Assembly: GCF_030403745.1 (NCBI RefSeq) | Contig: NZ_JAQMWP010000016.1 | Coordinates: 1 to 64,000 of the forward strand | DNA length: 64,000 bases | From: Streptomyces sp. S.PB5 | GTDB taxonomy: Bacteria; Actinomycetota; Actinomycetes; Streptomycetales; Streptomycetaceae | Reading direction: 5' to 3' | Part shown: in pieces, positions 25,664 through 34,707 of the stretch | Position numbering within the stretch: the first letter of the stretch is position 1 | How the letters are laid out: each line of letters opens with the position of its first letter | Made by a program: the position numbers and the translations under genes | The notes under the pieces: model-generated | Seen by the model: only the letters and a program-made list of their open reading frames with translations | Database searches by the model: none | Told to the model about the DNA's origin: nothing

Positions 25664-25909
25664 TTATCGCCGGCGATGCCGACAGGTAGGGAGGGCAATG
25701 TCGATCGTTTGGGCGGCTCGGTCGGGCTGTGGGTGTTCTTCCGATGTTGCATCAGGTTGTGTGAGCTGAAGGGTCGTCACGCCTGTGGGCGGGGTGATCG
25801 GCCATTCCATCGTGACCAGCAGCCCCATGCTGGTCATCGGCCCGCGCAAGTGCGGGACGCCGTAGCCGGCGAACGCCCGCACTAACTTGACGTAGGTGCC
25901 TTTCGGCAT
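25664..25909 (-). CDS. Possible small protein (81 aa) near the right end of the SARP element
   Basis: The frame reads MPKGTYVKLVRAFAGYGVPH and continues GPMTSMGLLVTMEWPITPP, with TTGGAG upstream of ATG 25909. The first half looks like real protein; the tail is low complexity. No family is recognised, and a chance frame cannot be excluded. It would be divergent from nothing and upstream of the SARP gene on the same strand. Confidence 0.25.
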   Translation of the reverse strand: MPKGTYVKLVRAFAGYGVPHLRGPMTSMGLLVTMEWPITPPTGVTTLQLTQPDATSEEHPQPDRAAQTIDIALPTCRHRRR

Positions 25910-26047
25910 AGTTCTCCAACTCGCCTGGAAACGGACGGAAAGTCCTCGCGGCGGGCCGGGCGGCGCAAAAGGGACAAGATCGTGAGACAGAAATACCGTG
26001 TCCCTCGAATGAGACGATGGATAAAGCCCAGGTCACCACGCCGGCAT

Positions 26048-26072
26048 GGGAAATTCGGATTGCGAACCTACA
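26048..26072 (-). repeat. Right terminal inverted repeat of the SARP element
   Basis: Read on the minus strand from 26072 it is TGTAGGTTCGCAATCCGA, matching the left end at 20 of 25 positions. CCTGG at 26073-26077 repeats the bases before the left end. Confidence 0.75.
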
Positions 26073-26077
26073 CCTGG

Positions 26078-26304
26078 TCGGTACGGTGGAACTGCTCGGG
26101 CTCCTCGCCTCGAAGGCCGGCCTGCACGGCGTGTTCTGGGACTGGATCGCCGGGGTGGACCTCAACTCGGTCGGCTACCTCATTATCGGCCTCTTCGTCG
26201 GCACCTGGCTGATCGCCCTCCTGGTATGGAAGGCCTGCAGCGTGGAGAAGCGCTGGGCGACCGGCGGCGCTGCGGAGATGTCGGCGGAGTGGCCAGCGGA
26301 TTAG
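26078..26304 (+). pseudogene. nicT: NicT, C-terminal piece (3 of 3)
   Basis: The frame reads GTVELLGLLASKAGLHGVFWDW then IAGVDLNSVGYLIIGLFVGTW and ends VEKRWATGG...PAD. This is the last two-helix segment of NiCoT transporters. It joins the middle piece without gain or loss once the SARP element and one CCTGG are removed. The total is 1,149 nt (382 residues), a normal length for this family. An in-frame ATG at 26017 lies in the element end and is accidental. Confidence 0.85.
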
Positions 26305-26307
26305 CCG

Positions 26308-27395
26308 GTGGAGGACGTCCTGCCGTACTTCGGGATCAGCCGACAGGCGTACTACTCCTGGTACCGCCGCTACCAGGCAGAGGGGATCGAGGGATTGCGG
26401 ACCGCACCAAGGCCCCGAAAACGTCTCCGAACGCGACGCACGTTGAGGTGGCCGGGAAGATCATCTATCTGGGGCAGAACTACCACTTCGGGCCCGAGAA
26501 GATCGCCATGTACCTCAAGCGGTACCACGACGTCACCATCAGCAAGTCCGGCGTCTGGCGCATCCTCAACCGCCTCGGCATGGGCCGCCTGCCGGCCTCC
26601 CAGCACTACGAGCGCCACGACCGCAGGTGGAAGCGGTACGAGAAGCAACTGCCCGGCCACCGCGTGCAGATCGACGTGAAGCTCATCGAACCTCTCGCCT
26701 CCATGCCCCAGGGGCGCCGCGGCGGCCGCAACAAGTACTTCCAGTTCACCGCGATCGACGACTACACAAGACTGCGCGTCCTGCGGATCTACCCGACGCT
26801 GAACCAGGCCACGGCCATCCAGTTCCTCGACTACGCCATCCTGGCCTCGGCAGCGAGAAGTGGACCCACCCGACACCGAGTTCCGGCCCCACTTGTCGAT
26901 CTCGGACGCCGAGATTGTCGGCGGCACTTGGCCCCACCGACGCGCACACGGTGCAGGTCGGCGGGTGGGGCCAGCATCCGCTGACGCGGCCCCGGTGGTG
27001 ACGGCGGTGGGGCCAAGTGCCGCCGACAAGTGGAGCCACCGAACGCTGACAGAGCCACCAATCCAGCGGATGCCGTTCCAGGTCGAGGTCATTCAGACCG
27101 ATAACGGCGCCGAGTTCCAGTCCGCCTTCCACTGTCACGTGCTCGACAAGGGCATCGCCCACACCTACATCAAGCCCCGCACACCGCGTCTGAACGGCAA
27201 GGTCGAGCGCTCCCACCGCATCGACGCCGAGGAGTTCTACCGCCTGCTGGACGGTGTCATCATCGACGACGCCGAGGTCTTCAACGACAAGCTGCGCGAG
27301 TGGGAGGACTACTACAACTACCATCGCCCCCACGGCGGCCTCGGTGGCCAGCCCCCTACGAACGCCTCAAGCAGAAGACCACGGCCCAGGCGTAA
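26308..27395 (+). pseudogene. IS481-like transposase (integrase core), broken three ways
   Basis: The opening VEDVLPYFGISRQAYYSWYR and EGIEGLR are the N-terminal helix-turn-helix. DRTKAPKTSPNATHVEV onward continues in another frame because one G is missing near 26399. The core continues HRVQIDVKLIEP (first Asp) and FQFTAIDDYTR, breaks at a 219-bp insertion (26842-27060), and resumes FQVEVIQTDNGAEFQ and PRLNGKVERSHRIDAEEF (Asp and Glu of DDE). A further one-base loss near 27352 moves the C-terminal YERLKQKTTAQA out of frame. The start codon is unclear (GTG 26308). It lies four bases after the nicT stop. Confidence 0.8.
26842..27060. mobile_element. 219-bp MITE-like insertion in the IS481 transposase
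   Basis: ATCC flanks it on both sides (26838-26841, 27061-27064). Deleting it with one ATCC rejoins DYAI-QRMPFQVEVI in frame. It has a perfect 22-bp inverted repeat (26917-26938 with 27006-27027) and a nested 10-bp pair CCACTTGTCG/CGACAAGTGG (26889-26898 and 27024-27033). The ends TGG... share only weak similarity. No protein fits; it must have been moved by an external transposase. Confidence 0.7.
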
Positions 27396-27936
27396 TCGGT
27401 GATCGTCAGTTGCACATGACACATCCCGATGCCGGAGCAAACCCCGGATCAGGTCGAATCCGTACACCACTTCCGTGGACGCAACCTGATCCAGTCGCGG
27501 CGGTCGTCGTGTCGAGCCCAGTGGATGGCTTCGACTGCCCGGTATGCATGGCGGGCAATCTGAACGAGGCCGGGTCCGCCAACGCCGCCCATGCAGCCGA
27601 ACGGACGCCTCTCGACAGTTCCTCCGTCCAGCCAGCATCACCCCTTCGGAGTCCCGCTGGTGGCTCAACCATTGATCAAATTCAACATGGTGGAGGCTGA
27701 ACCGTTCCGGCTTTCCTGTCTCGCGCAGGTCGAGGCGGCCTCACCAATCTTCTGGCGTCATGACACATCATGGGCACAGCCCTGGATCTGGGGGAAGTGC
27801 CTGGCGTTTGAGGACGTAGCACATGACAGGCCTACTAGGTAGGTGACGACCCGCTGGCAGGTGACTATCAACTCACTTCATGTGATCACCAGCCTATGAA
27901 GATGGGTCTCTGCTACTCAGTAAGGTCACATACCAG
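27396..27936. other. 540-bp intergenic stretch with no supported gene
   Basis: Open frames here are short and have no family look or ribosome sites. It lies between two decayed transposases and is probably residual DNA of earlier insertions; the last 90 bases may hold the promoter of the gene at 27937. Confidence 0.4.
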
Positions 27937-28338
27937 ATGAACTGGCACGTCTACATCACCGCCAAACCAGGCGCGGCAGGCAACATCGGCGGCCCTCGGA
28001 TGCCGCTGAACCTGGGAACTGGCGAGCACGTTCGAGCAAGGCTTACCGAGCTGTTGCCGAGCCTCGAGTTCTCGTCAGATGGGTGGGGCGACTACGACAG
28101 CGATGACTTGACTATCAGTGCGCCTGTCACAGAAGCCGATCATGCCCCAGTCACAACCATCAGTTTGTTTCTGTACGGCAACAGTGGGTCTGCAGCGCTC
28201 ACCGCACTCCGCATCGCAGAGGCCTTCAACGCCCAAGTCTATGCAACGTGGTTGAAGGAATTCCTCACGGCGGACACCGCACACGAAGCGTTCGATAGCT
28301 GGCATGCATTTCAAAAAACGCAGCGAGCTGACGGGTGA
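27937..28338 (+). CDS. Hypothetical protein (133 aa)
   Basis: The protein starts MNWHVYITAKPGAAGNIGGP and contains SSDGWGDYDSDDLTISAPV, then VTTISLFLYGNSG and a helical C-terminus ending FQKTQRADG. Alternating strands followed by a long helix suggest a small compact alpha/beta fold, as seen in several immunity-type proteins, but no family is recognised. The ATG has a weak upstream site. It stands alone between broken transposases and has intact, sensible codon use, so it is likely real. Confidence 0.55.
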   Translation: MNWHVYITAKPGAAGNIGGPRMPLNLGTGEHVRARLTELLPSLEFSSDGWGDYDSDDLTISAPVTEADHAPVTTISLFLYGNSGSAALTALRIAEAFNAQVYATWLKEFLTADTAHEAFDSWHAFQKTQRADG

Positions 28339-28506
28339 CGCCTCGTTCCTCTCCCACCTTGAGAACCGAGCAGTGCCAGACTCCGTTGTTGCGCGTCGAA
28401 GGCACGGAGGGACTGTCCTGAAGTTGGGTCTTCCCCAAGATTTTCGTAGCCGTCGATCGGGTCAACTGACCTGTGGTGTCGGCTGGTTGGCGAGGTCATC
28501 CCGACG

Positions 28507-29310
28507 GTGCCTGCGATACGGCTGGATGACCTGTTACCGCAGCTGGCCGCGGTAACAGGTCGATCGCGTGGAGGCCAGTGGTGATCTGCTGCGGATCGCG
28601 GCCCGGACCCGGGACGATGCCGCAGCTGTACGCTCGGGGTGCGGGACAGAGTCGGATTGGGTGCACTCCCAGTACGTGCGGCATGTCGCGGACGAGGCGG
28701 TGAGTGGCCGGGCCGCCGTCATCGACCTGTCGGTACGCCGCCTGTATTGCGAGAACTCCGATTGTCCCAAGACCCGCCGAGCAGGTCACCGGGTGGGTTG
28801 CGCTACCAGCGACGCACCCTGGCCCTGCAGCACATGGTGCACGCGGTGACCGTGGCGCTGGCGGGATCGGCCGGTGCCCGACCGCTGGCCGTGCTGCACT
28901 GCGCGCTGTCCTGGGCAACCGTCCTGAACTGCCTGATGCGCATCCCCGTGCCGTCGGCGGCAGTCCCGCGCGTGCTGGGCATCGACGAGTTCGCCCCGCG
29001 CCGGGGCCACCGTTACGCCACGATCATCATCGACGCTGCCACGGGCGCGCGTATCGACGTGCTCGCGGACCGCGCGAAGGAGCCGGTCGCCACCTGGCTG
29101 CGCAAGAACGCGGGATTCGAGGTGGTGTGGCCGGACGGGGCCGGCAGCTTCGCCCAGGCCATCACCGACACGGCACCCACGTCGTGCAGGTCGCGGATCG
29201 ATGGCACCTGTGGCACCTGCTGGCGGGACGGCACACAGGGAAGTCCGGGCGCACAGTGCCTGCTGGGCGCCCCTGGGACCACCGATCCGCGAGGGCAGAC
29301 GCGCCCGGTA
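28507..29310 (+). pseudogene. ISL3-family transposase, decayed
   Basis: Fragments in three frames follow the order of an ISL3 transposase: GCGTESDWVHSQYVRHVADEA and VRRLYCENSDCPKT (zinc-binding N-terminus), RYQRRTLALQHMVHAVTVAL, then VPRVLGIDEFAPRRGHRYAT with the first catalytic Asp, FAQAITDTAPT, VADRWHLWHLLA and VRAHSACWA. At least three frameshifts separate them, and the C-terminal catalytic part is missing. A 10-bp perfect hairpin at 28531-28558 lies in its 5' region. It cannot make an active enzyme. Confidence 0.75.
28531..28558. repeat. 10-bp perfect inverted repeat in the ISL3 remnant
   Basis: CTGTTACCGC (28531-28540) pairs exactly with GCGGTAACAG (28549-28558), loop eight bases. It sits within the 5' region of the ISL3 remnant, where intact elements would encode LLPQLAAV. 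It may be the terminus of a further short insertion. Confidence 0.4.
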
Positions 29311-29546
29311 GCCGGCCTGGTGCGTGGAGGCCTCGTCGTGCTTCCGGCTCACCAGGTTGCTTTTCCTACCGAGGCGCTCCGCCGCCTCCCGGCTCCAAGC
29401 GTCAGTCTCGGAGCAGACCGCCCGCAGGTCTGTCGTGCGTTCCGTCTCCATGTCTCGGGATGTCCCGGACGTAGGGCCGACCCCACACTGTGCGATGAGC
29501 CGATGCACATGCGCATAAGCAGAGTGGAGTCCGAAAACGCAGCCCG

Positions 29547-30050
29547 TCAGCGCACGCGGATCACCTCGAGGCTGCTCAGACGTGCATCCGTACCCGACAG
29601 CGTGATGTCGAACAACAGCCGTCCCCCACCGGGGCGCAAGGTCATGTCGTCCCCTGGACCCACCACCCGTTGCCGACTCTCCTGTCGTACACCCTGACGC
29701 GGGCCCGCAACGAACGAGACGTAGACCGGGGAGGGGCCTGTGTTGCGCACCGTCACCTGTGATGTGCGCGTGCATCGTGCACTGCCATGGCCTTGGCCGG
29801 TGCAGCCGTAGCGAAGGTCGCCGAAGCCGTAGGTCCCGCAGGACAGCTCCAGGCCGGGAGGGAGCCTGGACCGGCACACGCGGCCGGCGGAAATATGGTC
29901 GGCCGCCTCCGGCTTGGCCTCCGTCGTGGCTCCGCCGCAGTGACTGACCCAGCATGCGGCACAGGTCAGTGCCAGCAGGGCGGGCCATGTGCCGGCACCC
30001 AGCCACCAGGTGGCCGTCCGGCGTGTGGGCCTCACTGGAACGACACCCAC
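29547..30050 (-). CDS. Membrane-anchored or secreted hypothetical protein
   Basis: The roughly 167-residue protein has a basic start (VRPTRRTATWWLG), a hydrophobic stretch GTWPALLALTCAACWVSHC and then an extracellular-type domain with several Cys and Gly-rich loops (CGTYGFGDLRYGC). It ends in a beta-sandwich-like VTVRNTGPSPVYVSFVAG. The signal segment contains ACW rather than a clear lipobox. GTG 30050 touches an AGGAG; an in-frame GTG at 30035 is better spaced. No family is recognised. The bases 29311-29546 before it have no gene. Confidence 0.5.
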   Translation of the reverse strand: MGVVPVRPTRRTATWWLGAGTWPALLALTCAACWVSHCGGATTEAKPEAADHISAGRVCRSRLPPGLELSCGTYGFGDLRYGCTGQGHGSARCTRTSQVTVRNTGPSPVYVSFVAGPRQGVRQESRQRVVGPGDDMTLRPGGGRLLFDITLSGTDARLSSLEVIRVR

Positions 30051-30124
30051 CTCCTACTGGGGCGAAACGCCCAGAGATATATCTTCAGGACTGATCAGGG
30101 TGCCTATTCCGGCATGTGCGCGAC

Positions 30125-30922
30125 TCATGCGGCGGTGAGGTAGGTCCAGTGTTCGGCGACTTTGAAGCCGAGCGATTCATACAAGGGCAGGGCCATGTCG
30201 GTGGAGCGCAGATAGGCGGTTTCGGCGCCCGCCGCCCGTCCGCGGGAGACGATCTCCTCGGTGAGAGCTGCGCCGTAGCCGCGTCTGCGATGGTCCGGAG
30301 CCGTGGAGACGTTGAAGACCCCGATGTGGTCTTCGGTGAGGATGGTCATCGCGGTGGCCACCGGCTGGCCGTCTACCTCGGCCACGTAGGCGGTGATTCC
30401 GGGAGCGTCCATTACCCGCGCGGTGAACAAGGACGCGAACATCTCCTGCGGTGCTTCGAAGCCCGTGGAGAGAGCACGGACGTAGCCGTCGAACTCCGCC
30501 CCTGCCAGCGCGAGGACCTGGGGGACGGGGCCGGTGTCGCGGCGCGGGCCTGGCGTGTGTAGGTCGCGTATCAGGAACGGCTCCCACGAAGACTGGATCA
30601 GCCCGTGGCGGTCGGCCACTGCGCGGATCCGGTCGTCGGCCCGGCCGCGTACCTGGATACACCAGGGGACTGGTTCCGTGAAGGTCAGGGCAGTTGCGGC
30701 CGCACGGTCCGCGAGCTGGTCGATTTCCACGGGGTCAGGGGACCTGCCGAAGGTGAAAACGCCGTTGGTGCTGTCGGCCGGGCTGCCGGTGAACACCATG
30801 TATGTGTCGTGGCGGCCGGTGTATTGGAGCATGCGGGGTTCGGCGGCGGCGATTTGACGCAGCGCCTCCCCCCAGGCGGCGACAGCAGCATCAGTGCGCG
30901 ACAGAGGGATCAGTGATTTCAT
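30125..30922 (-). CDS. GNAT-family N-acetyltransferase
   Basis: The 265-residue protein has an N-terminal domain of about 130 residues and a C-terminal GNAT fold with the acetyl-CoA loop VSTAPDHRRRGYGAALTEEI and MALPLYESLGFKVAEHWTYL. The order (N-terminal domain with WCIQVRGR, then GNAT) matches proteins with two GNAT-like halves in actinobacteria. The substrate is not predictable. The gene is divergent from whiB at 31039 across a 116-bp promoter region. Confidence 0.85.
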   Translation of the reverse strand: MKSLIPLSRTDAAVAAWGEALRQIAAAEPRMLQYTGRHDTYMVFTGSPADSTNGVFTFGRSPDPVEIDQLADRAAATALTFTEPVPWCIQVRGRADDRIRAVADRHGLIQSSWEPFLIRDLHTPGPRRDTGPVPQVLALAGAEFDGYVRALSTGFEAPQEMFASLFTARVMDAPGITAYVAEVDGQPVATAMTILTEDHIGVFNVSTAPDHRRRGYGAALTEEIVSRGRAAGAETAYLRSTDMALPLYESLGFKVAEHWTYLTAA

Positions 30923-31038
30923 GATGTCAGTCTATGGCAATGCATGGTGCGATAAGTGACAGTTAATGTCGGGGGTAAGTGAAGTCATGTTGTCGTCCGC
31001 GGCATCCCCCGGGCTGTCGTGATATCAGGGATGCGATC

Positions 31039-31326
31039 ATGGATTGGCGTCATCAGGCGGCTTGCCGCACGCACGACCCGGAGCTCTTCTTCCCCATCGG
31101 CGATGCCGGGCCGGCGCTGCTGCAGATCGAGGAGGCCAAGGCTGTCTGTCGCGGCTGCCCCGTCGTGGCACGCTGCCTGGAGTGGGGACGGGCTGTGGGT
31201 GTGGAGTTCGGGATCTGGGGTGGCCTCAGCGAGAGCGAGCACCGCAGTCTGCGGCGTCGCTGGGCGACCGTCGTCGCACGGCGGAAGACATGTCAGGGCG
31301 AGGAGTCCCACGGGCAGCAGGCATGA
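31039..31326 (+). CDS. WhiB-family iron-sulphur regulator
   Basis: The 95-residue protein has the four conserved Cys: CRTHDPELFF (first), CRGCPVVARC (three more in C-x2-C-x5-C), followed by the WhiB tryptophan turn GIWGGLSESE and a basic tail SLRRRW. WhiB-like proteins hold a redox- and NO-sensitive [4Fe-4S] cluster and act with sigma factors. ATG 31039 begins the conserved MDWRHQAAC; the frame open from 30979 adds non-family residues. A terminator shared with the convergent gene lies at 31374-31405. Confidence 0.9.
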   Translation: MDWRHQAACRTHDPELFFPIGDAGPALLQIEEAKAVCRGCPVVARCLEWGRAVGVEFGIWGGLSESEHRSLRRRWATVVARRKTCQGEESHGQQA

Positions 31327-31373
31327 CAGCGCTGCCGGCGTGCGTGGTGTCTCCGGGCCGGGATCAGTTGTCC

Positions 31374-31405
31374 GAGGTGGCGGCCCGCTGCCGAGCCGCC
31401 ACCTC
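31374..31405. terminator. 11-bp bidirectional terminator between whiB and the FAD oxidoreductase gene
   Basis: GAGGTGGCGGC (31374-31384) pairs with GCCGCCACCTC (31395-31405), loop ten bases. It lies between the convergent genes ending at 31326 (+) and 31420 (-) and can serve both. Confidence 0.7.
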
Positions 31406-31419
31406 ACGGCCCGCGGTGG

Positions 31420-32856
31420 CTACTGTGCGACCGGAGCAGCAGCGGGCCGGATGTTGTGGTTGCGGCGGAAGACGTTGTGCAGGTCGTACTGCCTTTTGAC
31501 CTCGGCGAGGCGCCGGTAGCGTTCGGTGCCGAAGACGCGCTCGACGTCTGCCTCCTCGTCGGCAGCGTCGGGGGCCACGAAGTTGACGACGTTCCGCTCG
31601 TCCGCCCAGGGAGCCAGCGCGGCGGCGTATCGGGTGAGGTATGCCTGCATCGCGGGCAGCTCGGGCGGCGCGGAGACACCGAAGGCGAAGCTGACGAAGG
31701 GCAGGCCGCGCGAGGGCACCGCATTGGGCACGGCGGGCTCGCGGTCGAGGGCACCGCCCAGCGCCCGCACCTCCACGGTCACCAGCGGGCAGTCGGAATC
31801 CGGGCCGGTGACATCCACCAGGGCGGCCAGCGTCTCGGCTGAGAACTCACGCAGGCCGAAGCCGGCTTCGACATACGGCAGCGGGTCGACCGGGTCGACG
31901 TGGATCGCGCCGATTTCCTGGACGGGCCGGGCAGCGAGGGAGTCGAGGACCGGTGTGCCGGCGGCCCGCAGCGGCGCGAGGAGCCGCTCGGCCTCAGCGG
32001 CCTCGCCGAGGTGGGAGAAGCGGACGTGCAGGACAAAGGCGCCACGCAGCGGCTCGGGAAGTGCGGGGTCCTGAGGCAGCCGCTGGACGGCGAAGGAGGT
32101 GGTGGCCTCCTCCGGCAGCGTGGGCGCCCAGGTCCGCCACACCTCCAGCACCTTGACCATGTCCTGGCCGGGGAACCAGAGTCCGCCACCGTAGAAGCCT
32201 GACAGTTCGATCGCATCGAACTCGACGCGGGTGACGATGCCGAAATTGCCCTTGCCGCCGAGCAGGGCCCAGTACAGCTCGGTCTCATCGGTGGGGGTGA
32301 CGGTGCGGATCGTGCCGTCGGCGGTGACGACCTCCAGCCACCGTACGTGGTCGGCGGCGTATCCCTGGGAGCGGCCGAGCAGCGGACTGAGTCCGCCGCC
32401 GAGGGTGTAGCCGGTGACACCGACGACCGGTGCGGAGCCGGCGAGCGGTGCGAGACCGGCCTTCGCGGCGGCGTCGAGCGCCTCCTGCCAGCGGACGCCG
32501 GCTCCGACGCATATCGTCCGGGCCGCAGTGTCGACGTCGATGCCGCCCATGCGGCTGGTGGTGATGAGCAGGGTGTCGGCGCCGACGGACGGCACGACCT
32601 GGTGCCCGGCGTTCTTGACGGCGACGGCCATGCCGTGACGGGCGGCGAAGCGGACGGCGTGCGCCACGTCCTCGGCGCTGGTGGCTCCGACGGTCAGGGC
32701 AGGTGCGGTGGGCTGCGCGATGTTGTACGTGGCGCACTCGGCCGCGTAGGCGGCGTCCATCGGTTGCAGGACAGGTCCGGCGACGGCCGCCCGCAGGCCG
32801 GTCAGATCGTCGGCGGAGAAGAGGGCCTCGGCGGCAGCGTTCTCAGACATTGCATC
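31420..32856 (-). CDS. FAD-linked oxidoreductase (berberine-bridge-enzyme type)
   Basis: From ATG 32856 the protein has about 478 residues. The PCMH-type FAD domain shows AVKNAGHQVVP (His region of the flavin site), GYTLGGGLSPLLGRSQGYAADH and GGKGNFGIVTRVEFDA. The C-terminal BBE domain ends in YRRLAEVKRQYDLHNVFRRNHNI, the signature of this family. Such enzymes oxidise alcohols, sugars or alkaloid-like compounds using covalently bound FAD and oxygen. The reading frame opens at 32961, and MSENAAAE at 32847 is another possible start; no strong ribosome site decides. Convergent with whiB, divergent from the GMC gene. Confidence 0.85.
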   Translation of the reverse strand, partial: DAMSENAAAEALFSADDLTGLRAAVAGPVLQPMDAAYAAECATYNIAQPTAPALTVGATSAEDVAHAVRFAARHGMAVAVKNAGHQVVPSVGADTLLITTSRMGGIDVDTAARTICVGAGVRWQEALDAAAKAGLAPLAGSAPVVGVTGYTLGGGLSPLLGRSQGYAADHVRWLEVVTADGTIRTVTPTDETELYWALLGGKGNFGIVTRVEFDAIELSGFYGGGLWFPGQDMVKVLEVWRTWAPTLPEEATTSFAVQRLPQDPALPEPLRGAFVLHVRFSHLGEAAEAERLLAPLRAAGTPVLDSLAARPVQEIGAIHVDPVDPLPYVEAGFGLREFSAETLAALVDVTGPDSDCPLVTVEVRALGGALDREPAVPNAVPSRGLPFVSFAFGVSAPPELPAMQAYLTRYAAALAPWADERNVVNFVAPDAADEEADVERVFGTERYRRLAEVKRQYDLHNVFRRNHNIRPAAAPVAQ

Positions 32857-33162
32857 CATCTCTGTGGTGGGGTCCGGCGCAGGACACGGCACCGCAGTGA
32901 CGCTGCTAGCTGTCGTGTCACTGCGGTGGGTTGTATCTGCTGTCATGAGTGATGTGGCCACACTCCCAAGTCAGGGGTCACATCCTCCTGTTGGACCTTA
33001 AACCCGGAGCTTTGAACGATGGGTGTACGCATCACATACACCAAGACATCAGCCTGCGGCTGAACTCACTAAGGCGTGACATACTCCGGTCGCACATCAG
33101 TCAGTCATTGGGGTGTGCCAATGGCATGAGGCGGGTGTGTTCCTCGAGGAAAGGGCGGACCG

Positions 33163-34707
33163 ATGACCAGGCCTGGGAGTTTCGACTACGTAGTGGTGGG
33201 CGGCGGCTCCGCCGGATGCGTTCTCGCGGCGCGGTTGTCGGAGGATCCGGACACGCATGTTCTCCTCCTGGAAGCCGGCAGCGGCACGCCGCTCGACCTG
33301 GTGGCCGTGCCGCCGGCCTGGCCGGCGCTGATGGGCACCGAGGCCGACTGGGCCGACCGGACCGTGCCGCAGGACGGCGCTGACGGTCTTGTGGTGCCCT
33401 GGCCACGTGGCCGGGGATTGGGCGGCAGCTCGACCATCAACGCCATGTGCTTCCTGCGCGGGCACGTCTCCAGCTACGACGCGTGGGTGAAGCAGGGAGC
33501 GACGGGCTGGGCGTACGACGACCTCCTTCCGTACTTCAAGCGCAGCGAGAACGTGACCGGTGTCCCGGGCCGCGACCCGCGCTATCGCGGGATGGACGGC
33601 CCGCTGAGGGTGGCACCGGCTGCGAACCGGCACCCCCTCGCCGAGGCGTTCCTCGCGGCGGCCGTCGAGGCGGGCCACCCGGTGACCGAGGACTTCACCA
33701 GTGGGCTGGACACGGCCTTCGGATGGGGCGACCTGAGCATCGCGGACGGCCGACGGTGGGACGCAGCCACCGCCTATCTGCGGGGGCCCGTGATGGACCG
33801 GCCGAACCTGCACGTGGTGACGGACACGCTCGTGCACCGGCTGACCTTCGAGGGTGAGCGCTGCACAGGTGTTGTCCACGGCGCGGACGGCGATCTCATC
33901 GAGGTCCGCGCCGAACGCGAAGTCGTGCTGACCGCGGGGGCCGTTGGCAGCGCCCAGTTGCTGATGCTGTCCGGCATCGGACCGGCCTCCCACCTGCGTG
34001 AGCTGGGCATCACCACGCGGGCCGACCTGCCGGGCGTAGGCGCCAATCTCCAGGACCACCCCATGTGCGGTGTCGTCTACGAGGCGACGGGCCCGGTGCC
34101 GCCGGCGGCGAACGGCCACGGCGAGGTGCAGGGTCTCATCCGCACCGACGACTCGCTCGACGGCCCCGACGTACAGCTCCAGATGGTCGATGTGCCGCTG
34201 CGCGAGGACACCCTTCCCGGGCCCGGCTTCGACCGCGGCTACACCATCATGGTGGCGCTGATGACCCCCTGCAGCCGGGGCAGCATCCGGCTCTCGGAGG
34301 CGACGCCCGGTTCAGCACCGATCATCGACCCGCGGTACTACGCCGACTCCCGGGACGTGGACGCCGTGGTGCACGGTGTGCGCGCGGCCAGGAGGATCGG
34401 TGCTGCTACCGCGCTTGACGCATGGCGGGGCGCGGAGGCCCAGCCGGGCCTGGCCGCGCTGAGCGACGAGGAACTTCGCGCGTACGTGCGCCGCAACCTG
34501 CGCTCCTACGGCCACTACACCGGCACCTGCCGCATCGGCGCGGCCGACGACGTCGATGCGGTGGTCCGTACCGATCTGCGGGTGCGGGGCGTGGCGGGCC
34601 TGCGGGTCGCCGACGCGTCGGTCATGCCTTCGGTGGTGTCCGCCAACACCAACGCGACGGTGTACGCGATCGCGGAACGCGCCGCGGACCTGCTGCGCGG
34701 CCACTGA
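33163..34707 (+). CDS. GMC-family oxidoreductase (choline/alcohol dehydrogenase-like)
   Basis: The 514-residue protein opens with the FAD-binding FDYVVVGGGSAGCVLAARLSED and LLLEAG. It has the first GMC signature GRGLGGSSTINAMCFLRG and the second, AGAVGSAQLLMLSGIGPAS. The C-terminus carries SYGHYTGTCRIG with the catalytic His and NTNATVYAIAERAADLL. Such enzymes oxidise alcohols, often choline or long-chain alcohols. ATG 33163 lies after GGAAAGGGCGG. The divergent neighbour is another FAD enzyme, so they may be co-regulated through the about 300-bp region between them, which has no gene. Confidence 0.9.
   Translation: MTRPGSFDYVVVGGGSAGCVLAARLSEDPDTHVLLLEAGSGTPLDLVAVPPAWPALMGTEADWADRTVPQDGADGLVVPWPRGRGLGGSSTINAMCFLRGHVSSYDAWVKQGATGWAYDDLLPYFKRSENVTGVPGRDPRYRGMDGPLRVAPAANRHPLAEAFLAAAVEAGHPVTEDFTSGLDTAFGWGDLSIADGRRWDAATAYLRGPVMDRPNLHVVTDTLVHRLTFEGERCTGVVHGADGDLIEVRAEREVVLTAGAVGSAQLLMLSGIGPASHLRELGITTRADLPGVGANLQDHPMCGVVYEATGPVPPAANGHGEVQGLIRTDDSLDGPDVQLQMVDVPLREDTLPGPGFDRGYTIMVALMTPCSRGSIRLSEATPGSAPIIDPRYYADSRDVDAVVHGVRAARRIGAATALDAWRGAEAQPGLAALSDEELRAYVRRNLRSYGHYTGTCRIGAADDVDAVVRTDLRVRGVAGLRVADASVMPSVVSANTNATVYAIAERAADLLRGH

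Larger units (their letters stand above)
21139..26072. mobile_element. TIR-bounded 4.9-kb element carrying a SARP regulator, without transposase
   Basis: The left end TGTAGCTTCGCAATTGGG and the inverted right end TGTAGGTTCGCAATCCGA agree at 20 of the first 25 positions (21139-21163, 26048-26072). CCTGG flanks both ends (21134-21138 and 26073-26077) as a 5-bp target duplication. Removing the element and one copy restores nicT reading VALLVGTVELLG. Inside are a secreted protein, the AfsR/SARP regulator and a small ORF, but no transposase. TG...CA ends with 5-bp duplication fit Tn7/Tn402-like chemistry; the family is uncertain, and mobilisation in trans is inferred. Confidence 0.8.

Noticed and set aside
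29170..29546. Minus-strand ORF opposite the end of the ISL3 remnant
   Set aside because: Low-complexity residues without family features; the plus strand retains recognisable ISL3 pieces.
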